From Phycisphaeraceae bacterium (GTDB lineage: Bacteria; Planctomycetota; Phycisphaerae; Phycisphaerales; UBA1924): a stretch of DNA of 64,000 bases. The translations under genes were made by a program, and so were the position numbers. Where the stretch lies: contig CP054186.1 in assembly GCA_015200025.1 (NCBI GenBank), forward strand, positions 1,550,001 through 1,614,000, given 5' to 3'. Of the stretch, positions 1 through 7,845 are shown one piece after another. How positions within the stretch are numbered: the first letter of the stretch is position 1; each line of letters starts with the position of its first letter. The notes under the pieces are model-generated. The model was given only the letters and a program-made list of their open reading frames with translations. It searched no databases and had not been told where the DNA came from.

Positions 1-1398
1 GCCGCCGTCTTCAACCTCTGGGCCGCCGCCTTCGTCGCCCTCCTCGCGCCCCTCGTCGCCCTCTACTACGACCGGCCCGAGGTCCGCGACATGATCTGGG
101 TCCTTGTCCTGGCCTTCCCCCTGGGCACCCCCGGCGCCGTCCTCTCCACCAAGATCCGCCTCGACCTGCGCTTCCGCGCCTCCAGCTGGGTCATGATGGT
201 CTCCGCCATCGTCCGCCAGGGCGGGCAGGTCTGCCTCGCCTTCGCCGGCGCCGGCGCCATGAGCTTTGTCTGGCCCGCCGTCGCCGCCGCCGCCGCCGAG
301 AGCCTCATGTGCTGGCGGCTCACCCGCGACGAACCTTGGCGGAGGCCCGCCGAACTCAAGTCCTGGCGCACCACCCTCCGCGAAACTCGCTACCTCATCC
401 TCGGGTCCATGGCCAACCTCCTCCTCGACCAGGGCCCCTACCTCGTCCTCCAGCCCGCCCTCCGCGCCCTCGGCGGCATGACCACCGCCGCCGCCGACAC
501 CATCCAGGGGTACGTCTACTGGGCCTTCCAGATGACCGCCCAGATCGGCGTCCTCCTCTCCTACAACATGCAGCTCGTCCTCATGCCCATCTTCCAACGC
601 CTCAAGGACGAGCCCGACCGCCTCCGCGCCGCCGCCCTCCGCTCCCTCTCCGGGCTCATGCTCCTGGGGTCCATCGCCTGCGTCATGTTCGGCGCCCTCA
701 TGGACCCCGTCGAAAAATTCGTCTTCTCCGGCAAATGGGGCGACGCCAGCAGCGCCATCCTCATCTACGGCCTCTTCTTCCCCTTCCGCATCATGTACGG
801 CCTCGCCACCGCCCTCCAGATCGCCACCGGGCGCACCCGCGAATACTTCGCCACCACCCTCATCCAGGGCCTCGTCTTCACCGCCTCCGCGCTCCTCGCC
901 GGCGCCTTCGCCACCTCCGCTTCGCACGCCGCCTGGTGGACCGGCGGCGCCCTCGCAATCATCATGATCCTCGTCACCCTCTACGTCCTCAAAGGCGCCG
1001 GCCTCCACCGCCGCTCCGTCGCCTGGGTCATGATCAGGCCTTGGGCCCTCGCCGTCGCCGCCGGCGCCCTCGCGCTCGCCGCCGATCACCTCCTCGGGTT
1101 CCACCACATCCTCACCTACCGCCAAGGACCCGAAGGCGACTGGGCCCCCGTCTTCACCGCTCGCCACTCCCAACAAGCCTCCGACATCACCGACCTCATC
1201 ACCGCCCTCGGCATGAGCGACGCATGGGCCGCACGCACCCTCCAATCCGTCCGATTCCTCACCATTGCCGCCGTTGGCTCCGCCTCCTTCCTCATCCTCG
1301 CCAGGTACTTCCTCCCCGACATGCTCCGAGAGGCCATCCGCGTCGCCCCCGCCCGCTTCGCCCCCGCCATCTCCAGGATTGTCCGCGTCCGCGCCTGA
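1..1398 (+). CDS. Polysaccharide flippase-like membrane protein, 5' end missing
   Basis: The frame is already open at the first base, so the gene starts upstream; 465 codons remain before TGA. The protein is a series of hydrophobic segments separated by short basic loops. The loop YYDRPEVRDMIW followed by GTPGAVLSTKIRLDLRFR resembles the region around the third helix of O-antigen/exopolysaccharide flippases (Wzx/PST, MATE-like fold), which suggests that roughly 80 residues are missing. The expected role is moving lipid-linked sugar units across the inner membrane. That fits the sugar-polymer genes later in the window, but they lie 28 kb away. The family is inferred from topology and loop motifs; the substrate is unknown. 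Confidence 0.7.
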   Translation, partial: AAVFNLWAAAFVALLAPLVALYYDRPEVRDMIWVLVLAFPLGTPGAVLSTKIRLDLRFRASSWVMMVSAIVRQGGQVCLAFAGAGAMSFVWPAVAAAAAESLMCWRLTRDEPWRRPAELKSWRTTLRETRYLILGSMANLLLDQGPYLVLQPALRALGGMTTAAADTIQGYVYWAFQMTAQIGVLLSYNMQLVLMPIFQRLKDEPDRLRAAALRSLSGLMLLGSIACVMFGALMDPVEKFVFSGKWGDASSAILIYGLFFPFRIMYGLATALQIATGRTREYFATTLIQGLVFTASALLAGAFATSASHAAWWTGGALAIIMILVTLYVLKGAGLHRRSVAWVMIRPWALAVAAGALALAADHLLGFHHILTYRQGPEGDWAPVFTARHSQQASDITDLITALGMSDAWAARTLQSVRFLTIAAVGSASFLILARYFLPDMLREAIRVAPARFAPAISRIVRVRA

Positions 1399-1422
1399 CC
1401 CCCACACCCCCACACCCCCACA
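1399..1422. repeat. Tandem octamer CCCCCACA, three copies
   Basis: Three perfect copies of CCCCCACA follow directly after the flippase stop codon, then a partial copy. The reverse complement of this unit (TGTGGGGG) forms the longer array near 60.4 kb. In both places the G-rich version lies on the strand that would be leading if the origin is near 16 kb. Confidence 0.85.
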
Positions 1423-1449
1423 CCCCACGCCATTCCCACTTCGCCCGCC

Positions 1450-2532
1450 ATGCCATCACGCAGGCCCGCCGCCAGACTCGCACACCTCGCTCTCCGCGCC
1501 GCCGCGTGGTCCATCCTCGCCGCGTGGCTCCTCGGCCTTGCTCTCTCCGACCGTTTCACCTGGTCCCAGTTCCTCGCCTGGATCCCCTCCCCCATCGCCC
1601 TCGCCGCCGCCGCGGCCCTCGTCGCCCTCGCCGTCCCACTCGCGCCACGCCGCGACCGCGCACCCCACCGTGCCCGATTCCTCCTCCCCGCGGCCCTCCT
1701 CACCGCCCTCCTCTACATGCTCCTTGTTCAATGGCGGTACCCGACCTTCCCCATCACCCACGCCCCCGCCCACCTCCGCGTGATCCACTGGAACGCCTCC
1801 ATGAACATCCGCGAGGGCTGGCACTCCACCATCCTCGATCACCACCCCGACCTCCTCCTCATCAACCCCGCTTCCTACCAGCCCTGGGACGACATCCGCG
1901 CCGCGTTCGACGGGCACACCATCCTCCACTTCCACGGCTTCGCCGTCTTCTCCCGACTCCCCGTCGCCCGGTACGCCTACCTCCCCCTCGGCATCACCCC
2001 CGGCGCCGGCCTCGACCTCCGCGAGCCCGACGCCCTCCGCCGACACGTCGACACCGGACGCGCCCTCATCCTCGAACTCGATACCGCCGGCTCGCCCCTG
2101 GGCGCCCCACTCGTCGTCTGGTGGCTCGACCTCCCTTCCGACATCTCACTCCACCGCCGACGCGTCACCGCGCAAGCCTCCGAGACCCTCGCCCGCTTCA
2201 CGGGTCCGTGGTTCGTGCGTCACCCCGACGGGTCCTACGCACGCGTCTCCCATTCCAGTCACGCGCCCCCACCCGATCTCGTCATCGGAGACCTCAACAT
2301 CCCACGGGGCTCGTTCTCACTCGCCTCGCTCACCCAAGGCCTCACCAACGCCCACACCCTCGCCGGCGCCGGGCCCGCCTTCTCCTACCCCCGCGAGCTC
2401 CCCCTCTGGCACCTCGACCAGGCCTTCGTCCACCCCCGCCTCGCCGTCACCGACTACCGCGTCTTCGACCCGGGCCAGGGCACACACCGCGCGCAGTCCC
2501 TCGACCTTCGCGCCGCTGCCCCGACCCGGTAA
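1450..2532 (+). CDS. Membrane-anchored endonuclease/exonuclease/phosphatase-fold protein
   Basis: This 360-residue protein has two or three hydrophobic segments in its first 100 residues, then a soluble domain resembling the EEP (DNase I-like) superfamily. HWNAS (Asn near residue 115), GDLNIPRG (near 279) and LDQAFVHP correspond to the family Asn, Gly-Asp-x-Asn and Asp-x-x-x motifs. Two expected catalytic residues look absent: the metal-binding Glu of the usual LQE motif is replaced in LLLINPAS, and the terminal Ser-Asp-His reads QSLDL. It may therefore be a divergent or inactive member. The domain would face the periplasm. ATG 51 bases after the flippase stop suggests a shared transcript. 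Function is unknown. Confidence 0.65.
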   Translation: MPSRRPAARLAHLALRAAAWSILAAWLLGLALSDRFTWSQFLAWIPSPIALAAAAALVALAVPLAPRRDRAPHRARFLLPAALLTALLYMLLVQWRYPTFPITHAPAHLRVIHWNASMNIREGWHSTILDHHPDLLLINPASYQPWDDIRAAFDGHTILHFHGFAVFSRLPVARYAYLPLGITPGAGLDLREPDALRRHVDTGRALILELDTAGSPLGAPLVVWWLDLPSDISLHRRRVTAQASETLARFTGPWFVRHPDGSYARVSHSSHAPPPDLVIGDLNIPRGSFSLASLTQGLTNAHTLAGAGPAFSYPRELPLWHLDQAFVHPRLAVTDYRVFDPGQGTHRAQSLDLRAAAPTR

Positions 2533-2541
2533 ACTCCCTCC

Positions 2542-3231
2542 ATGCCCGCCCCGGGGTCCCCCAGAACCCCCACCAACGCCGACGTCTTCCCGCTCACCCA
2601 GATGACCTGGATCGGCCGCCACCTCGACCAGGGCGACCCGGGACGCGGTGAGGTCAACCGACACGTCATGGCCCTCTACGCCTGGCCCCTCAAGGTCTAC
2701 TTCCTCGGCACCCGCGACCGGTGGATCGGCGACCCCGACGAGGTCGTCAACGGCTTCTTCGCCGACCGCCTCGCACGCCCGGGGTTCTTCGACGGCTGGA
2801 GACGCAGCGGCCTCCGCCTCCGCCATTGGCTCATCAACGCCTTCTGCTTCTACCTCCGCGAACTCAAACGCGCCCACGCCCGAGATCGGCACGCCCCCGA
2901 AGAGCCCGACACCCCCGTCCCCGCCGCCGTCGAACGAGACTTCGACCGCGCCTTCGTCGCCTCCATGGTCCGTCAGGCCATCGAGCAGGCCCGCCAAACC
3001 TGCGAAGACGGCGGGCTCAACGCCCACTGGCAGGTCTTCACTGAGCACTTCATCCGAGGACGAGAGTACGAATCCTTCGTCTCCGAACTGGGCATCGACC
3101 CCGCCAGGGCCGTCGTCATGGCCCGGACCGCGAAAAAAAGATTCCAGGCGGCGCTCCGAGAACTCGTTTCCCACGACGCCGCCAGCGCAGATATCGACGC
3201 GGAGATCCGTTCTCTCTTGGAGGCGTCATGA
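2542..3231 (+). CDS. ECF-like RNA polymerase sigma factor
   Basis: The 229-residue protein has the layout of the ECF-like sigma factors common in planctomycetes. A region-2-like N-terminal half carries ALYAWPLKVYFLG, DPDEVVNGFFADRL and RSGLRLRHWLINAF. A C-terminal region-4-like helical half carries VFTEHFIRGREYESFVSELG and RTAKKRFQAALRELV. It would direct RNA polymerase to a small set of promoters; the targets are unknown. The ATG lies 9 bases after the preceding stop, and the end overlaps the next start by four bases (ATGA), so the next gene is translationally coupled and may be its partner. No anti-sigma factor with a membrane segment is seen beside it. Confidence 0.75.
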   Translation: MPAPGSPRTPTNADVFPLTQMTWIGRHLDQGDPGRGEVNRHVMALYAWPLKVYFLGTRDRWIGDPDEVVNGFFADRLARPGFFDGWRRSGLRLRHWLINAFCFYLRELKRAHARDRHAPEEPDTPVPAAVERDFDRAFVASMVRQAIEQARQTCEDGGLNAHWQVFTEHFIRGREYESFVSELGIDPARAVVMARTAKKRFQAALRELVSHDAASADIDAEIRSLLEAS

Positions 3232-3755
3232 CCCCGAACCCCGACAACCCCGCCCAGCCCCCCATCGGCCCCGGGGACCTCGCCCAGCCCCTCGTCTCCA
3301 GACTCCTCGAAATGGCCATCTCCACCCCGGACCGGCCCCTCGACCGCGTCATCTCCAAAATCCTCGCCCCCAACGGCCACGCGTGGCTCACCGACGCCCT
3401 CCGATGTCCCGCCGGGCTCCCCATCCCCTCCGCCCCCGAATCCGCCTTCGCCGATGGCTCCCTCCCCCTCGACACCCTCAAAGCCATCAAAGACCGCGCC
3501 AAACCCCTCGCCCTCTCCAGCCACGACCCCCAAACCCGCCTCGCCGCCACCGCCTCCTATTACGTCGCCATCGCCGCCGCCCTCGTCCACCACCGCACGC
3601 TCATCACCTCCCAGCCCGCCGCCGAACTCGTCGCCGCCCTCGCCGACTTCGCCGAGGCCGCGCCCGAACCCTGGTCACGCCTCCTCGGGCAAGCCGCCCT
3701 CAACCGCGATTCCCACGCACGACCCTTGCCCGCCCCGACCCCTCGGCCCCAATGA
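3228..3755 (+). CDS. Conserved-looking hypothetical protein coupled to the sigma factor
   Basis: I do not recognise a family. The 175-residue protein has no signal peptide or membrane segment. It is rich in Ala, Leu and Pro, with likely helices around LVSRLLEMA and AATASYYVAIAAALVHH and a Pro-rich tail. A TTGGAGG ribosome-binding site lies within the end of the sigma gene, and the ATGA overlap implies coupled translation. By position it could regulate the sigma factor, but it lacks the transmembrane helix and zinc motif of a classic anti-sigma factor. Codon use matches its neighbours. Confidence 0.6.
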   Translation: MTPNPDNPAQPPIGPGDLAQPLVSRLLEMAISTPDRPLDRVISKILAPNGHAWLTDALRCPAGLPIPSAPESAFADGSLPLDTLKAIKDRAKPLALSSHDPQTRLAATASYYVAIAAALVHHRTLITSQPAAELVAALADFAEAAPEPWSRLLGQAALNRDSHARPLPAPTPRPQ

Positions 3756-3805
3756 AAAAACGGCCGACGGGTCCGGGCACAATCCCGTACCAAATCGTCG
3801 GCCGT
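3754..3805 (-). terminator. Rho-independent terminator read leftward
   Basis: On the minus strand ACGGCCGACG pairs with CGTCGGCCGT around an inner CGGG/CCCG stem, and the hairpin is followed by six T. It would stop transcripts arriving from the S41 peptidase gene, or a small RNA from the 3.8-4.0 kb gap. It begins where the plus-strand gene ends and may also insulate that gene. Confidence 0.65.
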
Positions 3806-4021
3806 GCGTCTCAGATCCCTCCGGTCTGAGCACACAAGACTCGTCCCTCCCCCGGCGAACACCCAAGCCCCGCCAAAACCATCGCGCAACGCACGCCCGC
3901 CACCCAGCGGCACCCGTTCCGCACCACCGGCGGCCCGCCAAAACAGAAAGAAAGGCCCGCGACCCCCGTGCGCGCGCCGATCCCGTATTTTTCTCGGGTT
4001 TACCAAACAAAATACAATCAA

Positions 4022-5116
4022 CTACAGCCCCGACCGCAGCAACTCCGCCGCCGCCCGAACCGCACGCAGGCGATCACCCGCGGGGCCCTCCACCACCACA
4101 TGCGGCACCAACGGCGACCCCTCCAGCCTCACCCCCCGACGCGTCACGTAATCGCTCAGCGGCACCTGCAGCCGGAACCCCTCCGCCAACGGGAACTGGT
4201 TCGAGAGCAGCACCTGCCCCGCCGACCTCGACCCCACCAACGCCGCCCCCGCGTGGTCCCGCAGCGCCGCCGCCACGATCTCCGACGCGCTCGCCGATCC
4301 CCGATTGATCAGCACCGCCACCTTCCCGCCGTACACCGGCCCCGGGTTCCGCAGCACCGTGTACGGCCGACGCATCCACCCCGCCACCCGCACCGCGTCC
4401 GCCTCCCGCTCACCCGTCTCCCGCTCGAAGGCCTCCACCTGCCGACGCCCCACGTACGCCCCGATCGCCGTCCCCGAACGCAGGAACATCCCCAGCAGGT
4501 GGTTCATGCTCCGGACCTCGCCCCCGCCGTTGTTCCTCAGGTCCAGGATCAGATACCCCGCCCGACCCGCTTCCGACATCAACCGCTCCACGTTCTCACG
4601 CGAGTACGACTCCGCGTCGAACGTCGGCACCCGCAGCACCACGCACCCCTCGTCCAGCCATTCCAGCGTCTCCCCCTCCACTCCCACCCCCTCCACCCCC
4701 CCCACCTCCGTCGAACCGAACACCCATGAAGACCTCCCCGACCCGCCCTCACGCTCATGCCCAGGCGCACCACCACCCGCCGGCCGCGCCGCCGCCGTCG
4801 GCGCGATCAGCCGCAGATGGCTGACCCCGAACCGCCGCAACACCCCGTTCACCGCCCGCGCGAACGCCGCCGGCGTCTCCGCCCGCTCGATCGCCCCCGC
4901 CCCTTCCTCACGCCACTCACCCCACCTCGAAAAGTCCACCCCCGTCACAAACGCCCGTGACGCCAGCGTCGCACCCACCCGCCCGAGCACTGCCTCCTTC
5001 GCCTCGGGCGTCAGCGTCGTCTGCCCCAGCGACGCCGGCGACGCCGCCGCGACGACCGCCAACGCGATCACCCACCGCCTCGCCACGCCCACCAACCTCT
5101 CCTGCGTCGGTCTCAC
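4022..5116 (-). CDS. S41-family (C-terminal-processing-like) peptidase, exported
   Basis: This 364-residue protein starts at GTG and has a signal peptide (RWVIALAVVAAASPASLGQ), so it acts outside the cytoplasm. The S41 core is clear: YLILDLRNNGGGEV and then INRGSASASEIVAAALRDH, which carries the nucleophile serine. No PDZ domain is visible, and the protein is shorter than CtpA/Prc. The dyad lysine that normally follows 25 residues after the serine (in a GKG motif) reads Gln in RSAGQVL. It is therefore either inactive or uses a different general base, as tricorn-type S41 enzymes do. The gene stands alone on its strand, 40 bases upstream of the mntR stop. Confidence 0.8.
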   Translation of the reverse strand: MRPTQERLVGVARRWVIALAVVAAASPASLGQTTLTPEAKEAVLGRVGATLASRAFVTGVDFSRWGEWREEGAGAIERAETPAAFARAVNGVLRRFGVSHLRLIAPTAAARPAGGGAPGHEREGGSGRSSWVFGSTEVGGVEGVGVEGETLEWLDEGCVVLRVPTFDAESYSRENVERLMSEAGRAGYLILDLRNNGGGEVRSMNHLLGMFLRSGTAIGAYVGRRQVEAFERETGEREADAVRVAGWMRRPYTVLRNPGPVYGGKVAVLINRGSASASEIVAAALRDHAGAALVGSRSAGQVLLSNQFPLAEGFRLQVPLSDYVTRRGVRLEGSPLVPHVVVEGPAGDRLRAVRAAAELLRSGL

Positions 5117-5156
5117 GCCACGAGTTTACGGGCAGAACCCCCGATCCGATGCGGGA

Positions 5157-5633
5157 TTAGCCGTCTGTTCGTCGCCCGGACCCCGTGATCGGCCGCGCCC
5201 CCGCGCGCGTCGCGTTCATCGCCAGGCGGCGAAGCGCCCGGATCGTCGCCCCGCTCACGTGGTGCTCGATCCCCTCCGCGTCGATCTCCGCCTGCCTCGG
5301 CGGGACCCCGATCGAGAGCAAGAACCCCAGCACCACCCCGTGCCGACGACGCGCCGCCCGCGCCACCCGAAGCCCTCGCGCCGTCAGCCCGATCGGCCGG
5401 TACGGCTCCGTCTCCACCAGCCCCAGCTTCTGGAGCCTCGACACGATCCGCGTCACCGTCACGTGGCTCACCCCCATCATCCCCGACAGGTCCCTCACCC
5501 GGCACACCCCTTCTCGCTCCACGAGGTTCAGGATCGCCTCCGCGTAGTCCTCCGCCGTCTCATCCCGGTGCGCGCGACGCGTCCCGTGGAACCGCTCCGC
5601 CATCGGCGACGTTGACCCCGGCTTCCGCGCCAC
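5157..5633 (-). CDS. mntR: DtxR/MntR-family metal-dependent transcriptional regulator
   Basis: The 158-residue protein matches MntR. The winged helix has DLSGMMGVSHVTVTRIVSRL, the wing reads GLVETEPYRPIGLTARG, and the dimerisation and metal region reads RRRHGVVLGFLLSIGVPP with DAEGIEHHVS, which contains the Asp, Glu and His residues used for Mn(II) binding. There is no SH3-like C-terminal domain, as in the short MntR form. Expected role: repression of manganese uptake genes when Mn is sufficient. No transporter gene lies nearby. GTG was chosen as the start because GGAGGG sits at good spacing; an internal ATG ten codons later lacks one. Confidence 0.85.
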   Translation of the reverse strand: MARKPGSTSPMAERFHGTRRAHRDETAEDYAEAILNLVEREGVCRVRDLSGMMGVSHVTVTRIVSRLQKLGLVETEPYRPIGLTARGLRVARAARRRHGVVLGFLLSIGVPPRQAEIDAEGIEHHVSGATIRALRRLAMNATRAGARPITGSGRRTDG

Positions 5634-5679
5634 ACTCGCCCTCCACGCCCCACCCTCTCAAGCCCTACCCAATCCCCAC

Positions 5680-5979
5680 TCACGCAAGCCCCAGCCGCTC
5701 ACGCACCGCCGTCGCCGACGGGCCCTCGACCACCACCGACTTCTCCCGCGACCCGTGACCCGACACGATCCGCACGCTCGCCCCCTTCACCCCCAGCGCC
5801 CCCGCCAACACCCGGCACACCGCCGCGTTCGCACGGCCGTCCTCCGCCGGCGCCGACACCCGGACCTTCACCCGGTCCCCCAACACCCCCGCCACCCCCT
5901 CCCGGCTCGCCCCGGGCACCACCTTCACCCGGATCTCCACCCCGCCGGAGACCTCCCTCACGATCGGGCCCTCAGCCAC
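5680..5979 (-). CDS. yggU: YggU/DUF167 family protein
   Basis: A 99-residue protein with the DUF167 pattern: IRVKVVPGASREGV near the N-terminus, DGRANAAVCRVLAGALGV in the middle, then VRIVSGHGSREKSVVVEG. The family has a compact alpha/beta fold and no firmly established biochemical role. The start is taken as GTG, inside the end of the methyltransferase gene: the eight bases GTGGCTGA hold both its start and the upstream stop, so translation is probably coupled. A GGAG lies just upstream. Its fixed attachment to a DNA methyltransferase is the only functional hint. Confidence 0.8.
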   Translation of the reverse strand: MAEGPIVREVSGGVEIRVKVVPGASREGVAGVLGDRVKVRVSAPAEDGRANAAVCRVLAGALGVKGASVRIVSGHGSREKSVVVEGPSATAVRERLGLA

Positions 5980-6952
5980 GACCGGGGATCTCCAGCCGGC
6001 GACGCGCCGGAAAGATCGCAGACCCCTCGCCCCCCGAGCCCACCAACGCACGCATCGGCCCGCGGCGGATCCGCTCCAGCGCGCTCGCCGCGTTCCCCGC
6101 GCTGAACTCCACCCCGATAAACCGCCGGCCCAGCGCGTGCGCCACCACCCCCGTCGTCCCGCTCCCCAGGAACGGATCCAGCACCACGTCCCCTTCGTTC
6201 GAGCACGCCCGCACCACTCGCTCCAGGTACACCTCCGGCAACTGATTATGGTGCCGGCTCCGACGCTCCTTGTTGTTCCCCTGGATCCGCCCCCAGTACT
6301 TCCCGTACCACACGTCCATCGGGACACGCATCCCCGGCGGCATCCCATCCCGCTTCACCAGCGTCCGACGGTCCCCGTACACCAACGCGCGGTCGCTCGG
6401 CTCCGCCACCGCCGACGCGTTGAACGTCCGCTCACCGCCCGGCTTCACAAAGTACAACGCGTGAACCTTGCTCGAGATAAACCGCGAACGGTTGTTCTGC
6501 CCGAACCGGTAGTGCCACACGCACCAGTTCACCATCTCCATCCCACGACCCTTCAGGTCCACCACGATCTCCGCCGCCCAATCGTCCGGGATGTTCACCC
6601 ACAACGCCCCGCCCGCCCTCAGCCCGCCCACGCACAACCCCAGCCACTCGTACGTGAACGACAGATACTCCGTCTGAGACAGCGTGTCCTCCCACCGCTC
6701 GTACGGCACGCTCCAGTTGAACGGCGGATCCGCAAAGATCAGATCCACCTCGCCCCGCGAGACCTCCCCGATCGTCGGCAACACCGCCCGGCAATCCCCA
6801 ACCTCCACACGCACACCCGCCGGCGCCTCCGGCATCCCACGAACACGCGGCGCGGCCACCTTCGACGCCGCGTGAGGCTTCGCCACCCGAGACCTCGCCT
6901 TGGGCTGCTTCTTCGACCCCGATGAAACCGACGCGTCCGGCATCGGGCCCAT
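5972..6952 (-). CDS. Site-specific DNA methyltransferase (N4-cytosine/N6-adenine, beta-type order)
   Basis: Motif IV DPPFNW occurs early, with motif I late (DPFLGSGTTGVVAHALGR, then FIGVEF), which is the order of beta-class amino-methyltransferases that act on exocyclic amines. The middle carries a target-recognition-like stretch (NNRSRFISSKVHALYFVKPGG, then GKYWGRIQGNNKERR). No restriction endonuclease lies beside it, so it is probably an orphan, possibly epigenetic, enzyme. The ATG at MGPMPDAS was chosen; the frame extends to a TTG inside the upstream gene, but the resulting Arg-rich leader looks unconvincing. The N-terminal 50 residues are Lys/Arg/Ala-rich and probably disordered. The recognition sequence is unknown. 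Confidence 0.8.
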   Translation of the reverse strand: MGPMPDASVSSGSKKQPKARSRVAKPHAASKVAAPRVRGMPEAPAGVRVEVGDCRAVLPTIGEVSRGEVDLIFADPPFNWSVPYERWEDTLSQTEYLSFTYEWLGLCVGGLRAGGALWVNIPDDWAAEIVVDLKGRGMEMVNWCVWHYRFGQNNRSRFISSKVHALYFVKPGGERTFNASAVAEPSDRALVYGDRRTLVKRDGMPPGMRVPMDVWYGKYWGRIQGNNKERRSRHHNQLPEVYLERVVRACSNEGDVVLDPFLGSGTTGVVAHALGRRFIGVEFSAGNAASALERIRRGPMRALVGSGGEGSAIFPARRRLEIPGRG

Positions 6953-6974
6953 TATCGCGCCCGGCGCGCGCGCG

Positions 6975-7823
6975 TCAAGCCGCCGCCCCGCCCAACGGGT
7001 CAACCCGCGGCCTCATCTCCCCGTGCCCCGACACCACCCCCCACACTCGACGCGCCGTCACCCGCTCCAACTCCCGCAACGCCGACCGATCCGCCTCCGT
7101 CGACAGCGCCCGCCCCAGAACCCCCGTCAGCCACGCCTCCGAAAAACTCCGCAGCACCCGCGCCATCAACGCCCCACGAGGCGCCACGCCCACTCCCGTC
7201 GGCTCGATCACCAGCATCGCCAACATCCGGTACGCCCCACCCATCCCCTTCCCGCGCCGAACATCCACCGTATCGATCACCGACACCTCCGCGTCCTCCT
7301 CATCCGCCGACGTCACGATCAGATTGCTCGGCTTGTGATCACGATTAAACACCCCCTGCAACGCCAGCCACGCCACCTGCCGGCCCACCGCCAGCCCCAC
7401 CGCGTGCTCCTCACGCGCCGAAAGCCCCGCTCGCCCCGCCGCCACCTCCAACACGCTCGGCCCGCCCAACGCCTCCATCACCAACACCTCGCGACGCCAC
7501 CCCCGATCCGTCGCCAAAACCATCGGCCTCGCCACCCGAACCCCCGCCCCCGCCAGCCGCTCGCTCCCCCGGCAATGCCGGTACGCACGCGACACCCGCC
7601 ACGCCGATTTCAGCCTCGACCACACCGACCCCAGCTCCCAGCACTTCACCACCACGTCCCGCCCCACCATCCGCGCCCGGTGCACCGACACCCCGCCGTC
7701 ACGCTTGATCGCCCCGCCACGCGACGGATCAAACCCCGCCAGCGCCGACGCCCACGACGTCCGCTCGCCCGCCGCGTCCGCCGCGATCCGTCGAAGCCTC
7801 ATGCCCGCGCCCGTGTGACCCAT
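6975..7823 (-). CDS. Lipopolysaccharide-kinase-like (WaaP/Kdo kinase) protein
   Basis: A 282-residue protein with a minimal protein-kinase-like fold. The catalytic loop is FNRDHKPSNLIV (Asp, Lys and Asn in the HxDxKxxN pattern) and the metal-binding Asp follows in VSVIDTVDVR. VVVKCWE probably holds the ATP-binding Lys. This pattern is typical of WaaP/KdkA sugar kinases of outer-membrane lipopolysaccharide. The start is uncertain between MGHTGAG and MRLRRIA; the frame also extends further upstream into the end of the preceding gene. It sits 22 bases upstream of the methyltransferase. The substrate is inferred only from the family. Confidence 0.7.
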   Translation of the reverse strand: MGHTGAGMRLRRIAADAAGERTSWASALAGFDPSRGGAIKRDGGVSVHRARMVGRDVVVKCWELGSVWSRLKSAWRVSRAYRHCRGSERLAGAGVRVARPMVLATDRGWRREVLVMEALGGPSVLEVAAGRAGLSAREEHAVGLAVGRQVAWLALQGVFNRDHKPSNLIVTSADEEDAEVSVIDTVDVRRGKGMGGAYRMLAMLVIEPTGVGVAPRGALMARVLRSFSEAWLTGVLGRALSTEADRSALRELERVTARRVWGVVSGHGEMRPRVDPLGGAAA

Positions 7824-7845
7824 CCCCCCACGATACACACCCCCT

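Noticed and set aside
309..2651. Very long open frames rich in Arg, Pro and His overlapping recognised genes (also 11976-14585 plus strand, 23763-28391 and 34037-38434 minus strand)
   Set aside because: These are shadows caused by very high G+C. They have no domain-like pattern and cover genes with clear motifs in another frame.
3754..4021. SRP RNA, tmRNA or RNase P RNA in the gap
   Set aside because: None of their conserved cores was found.
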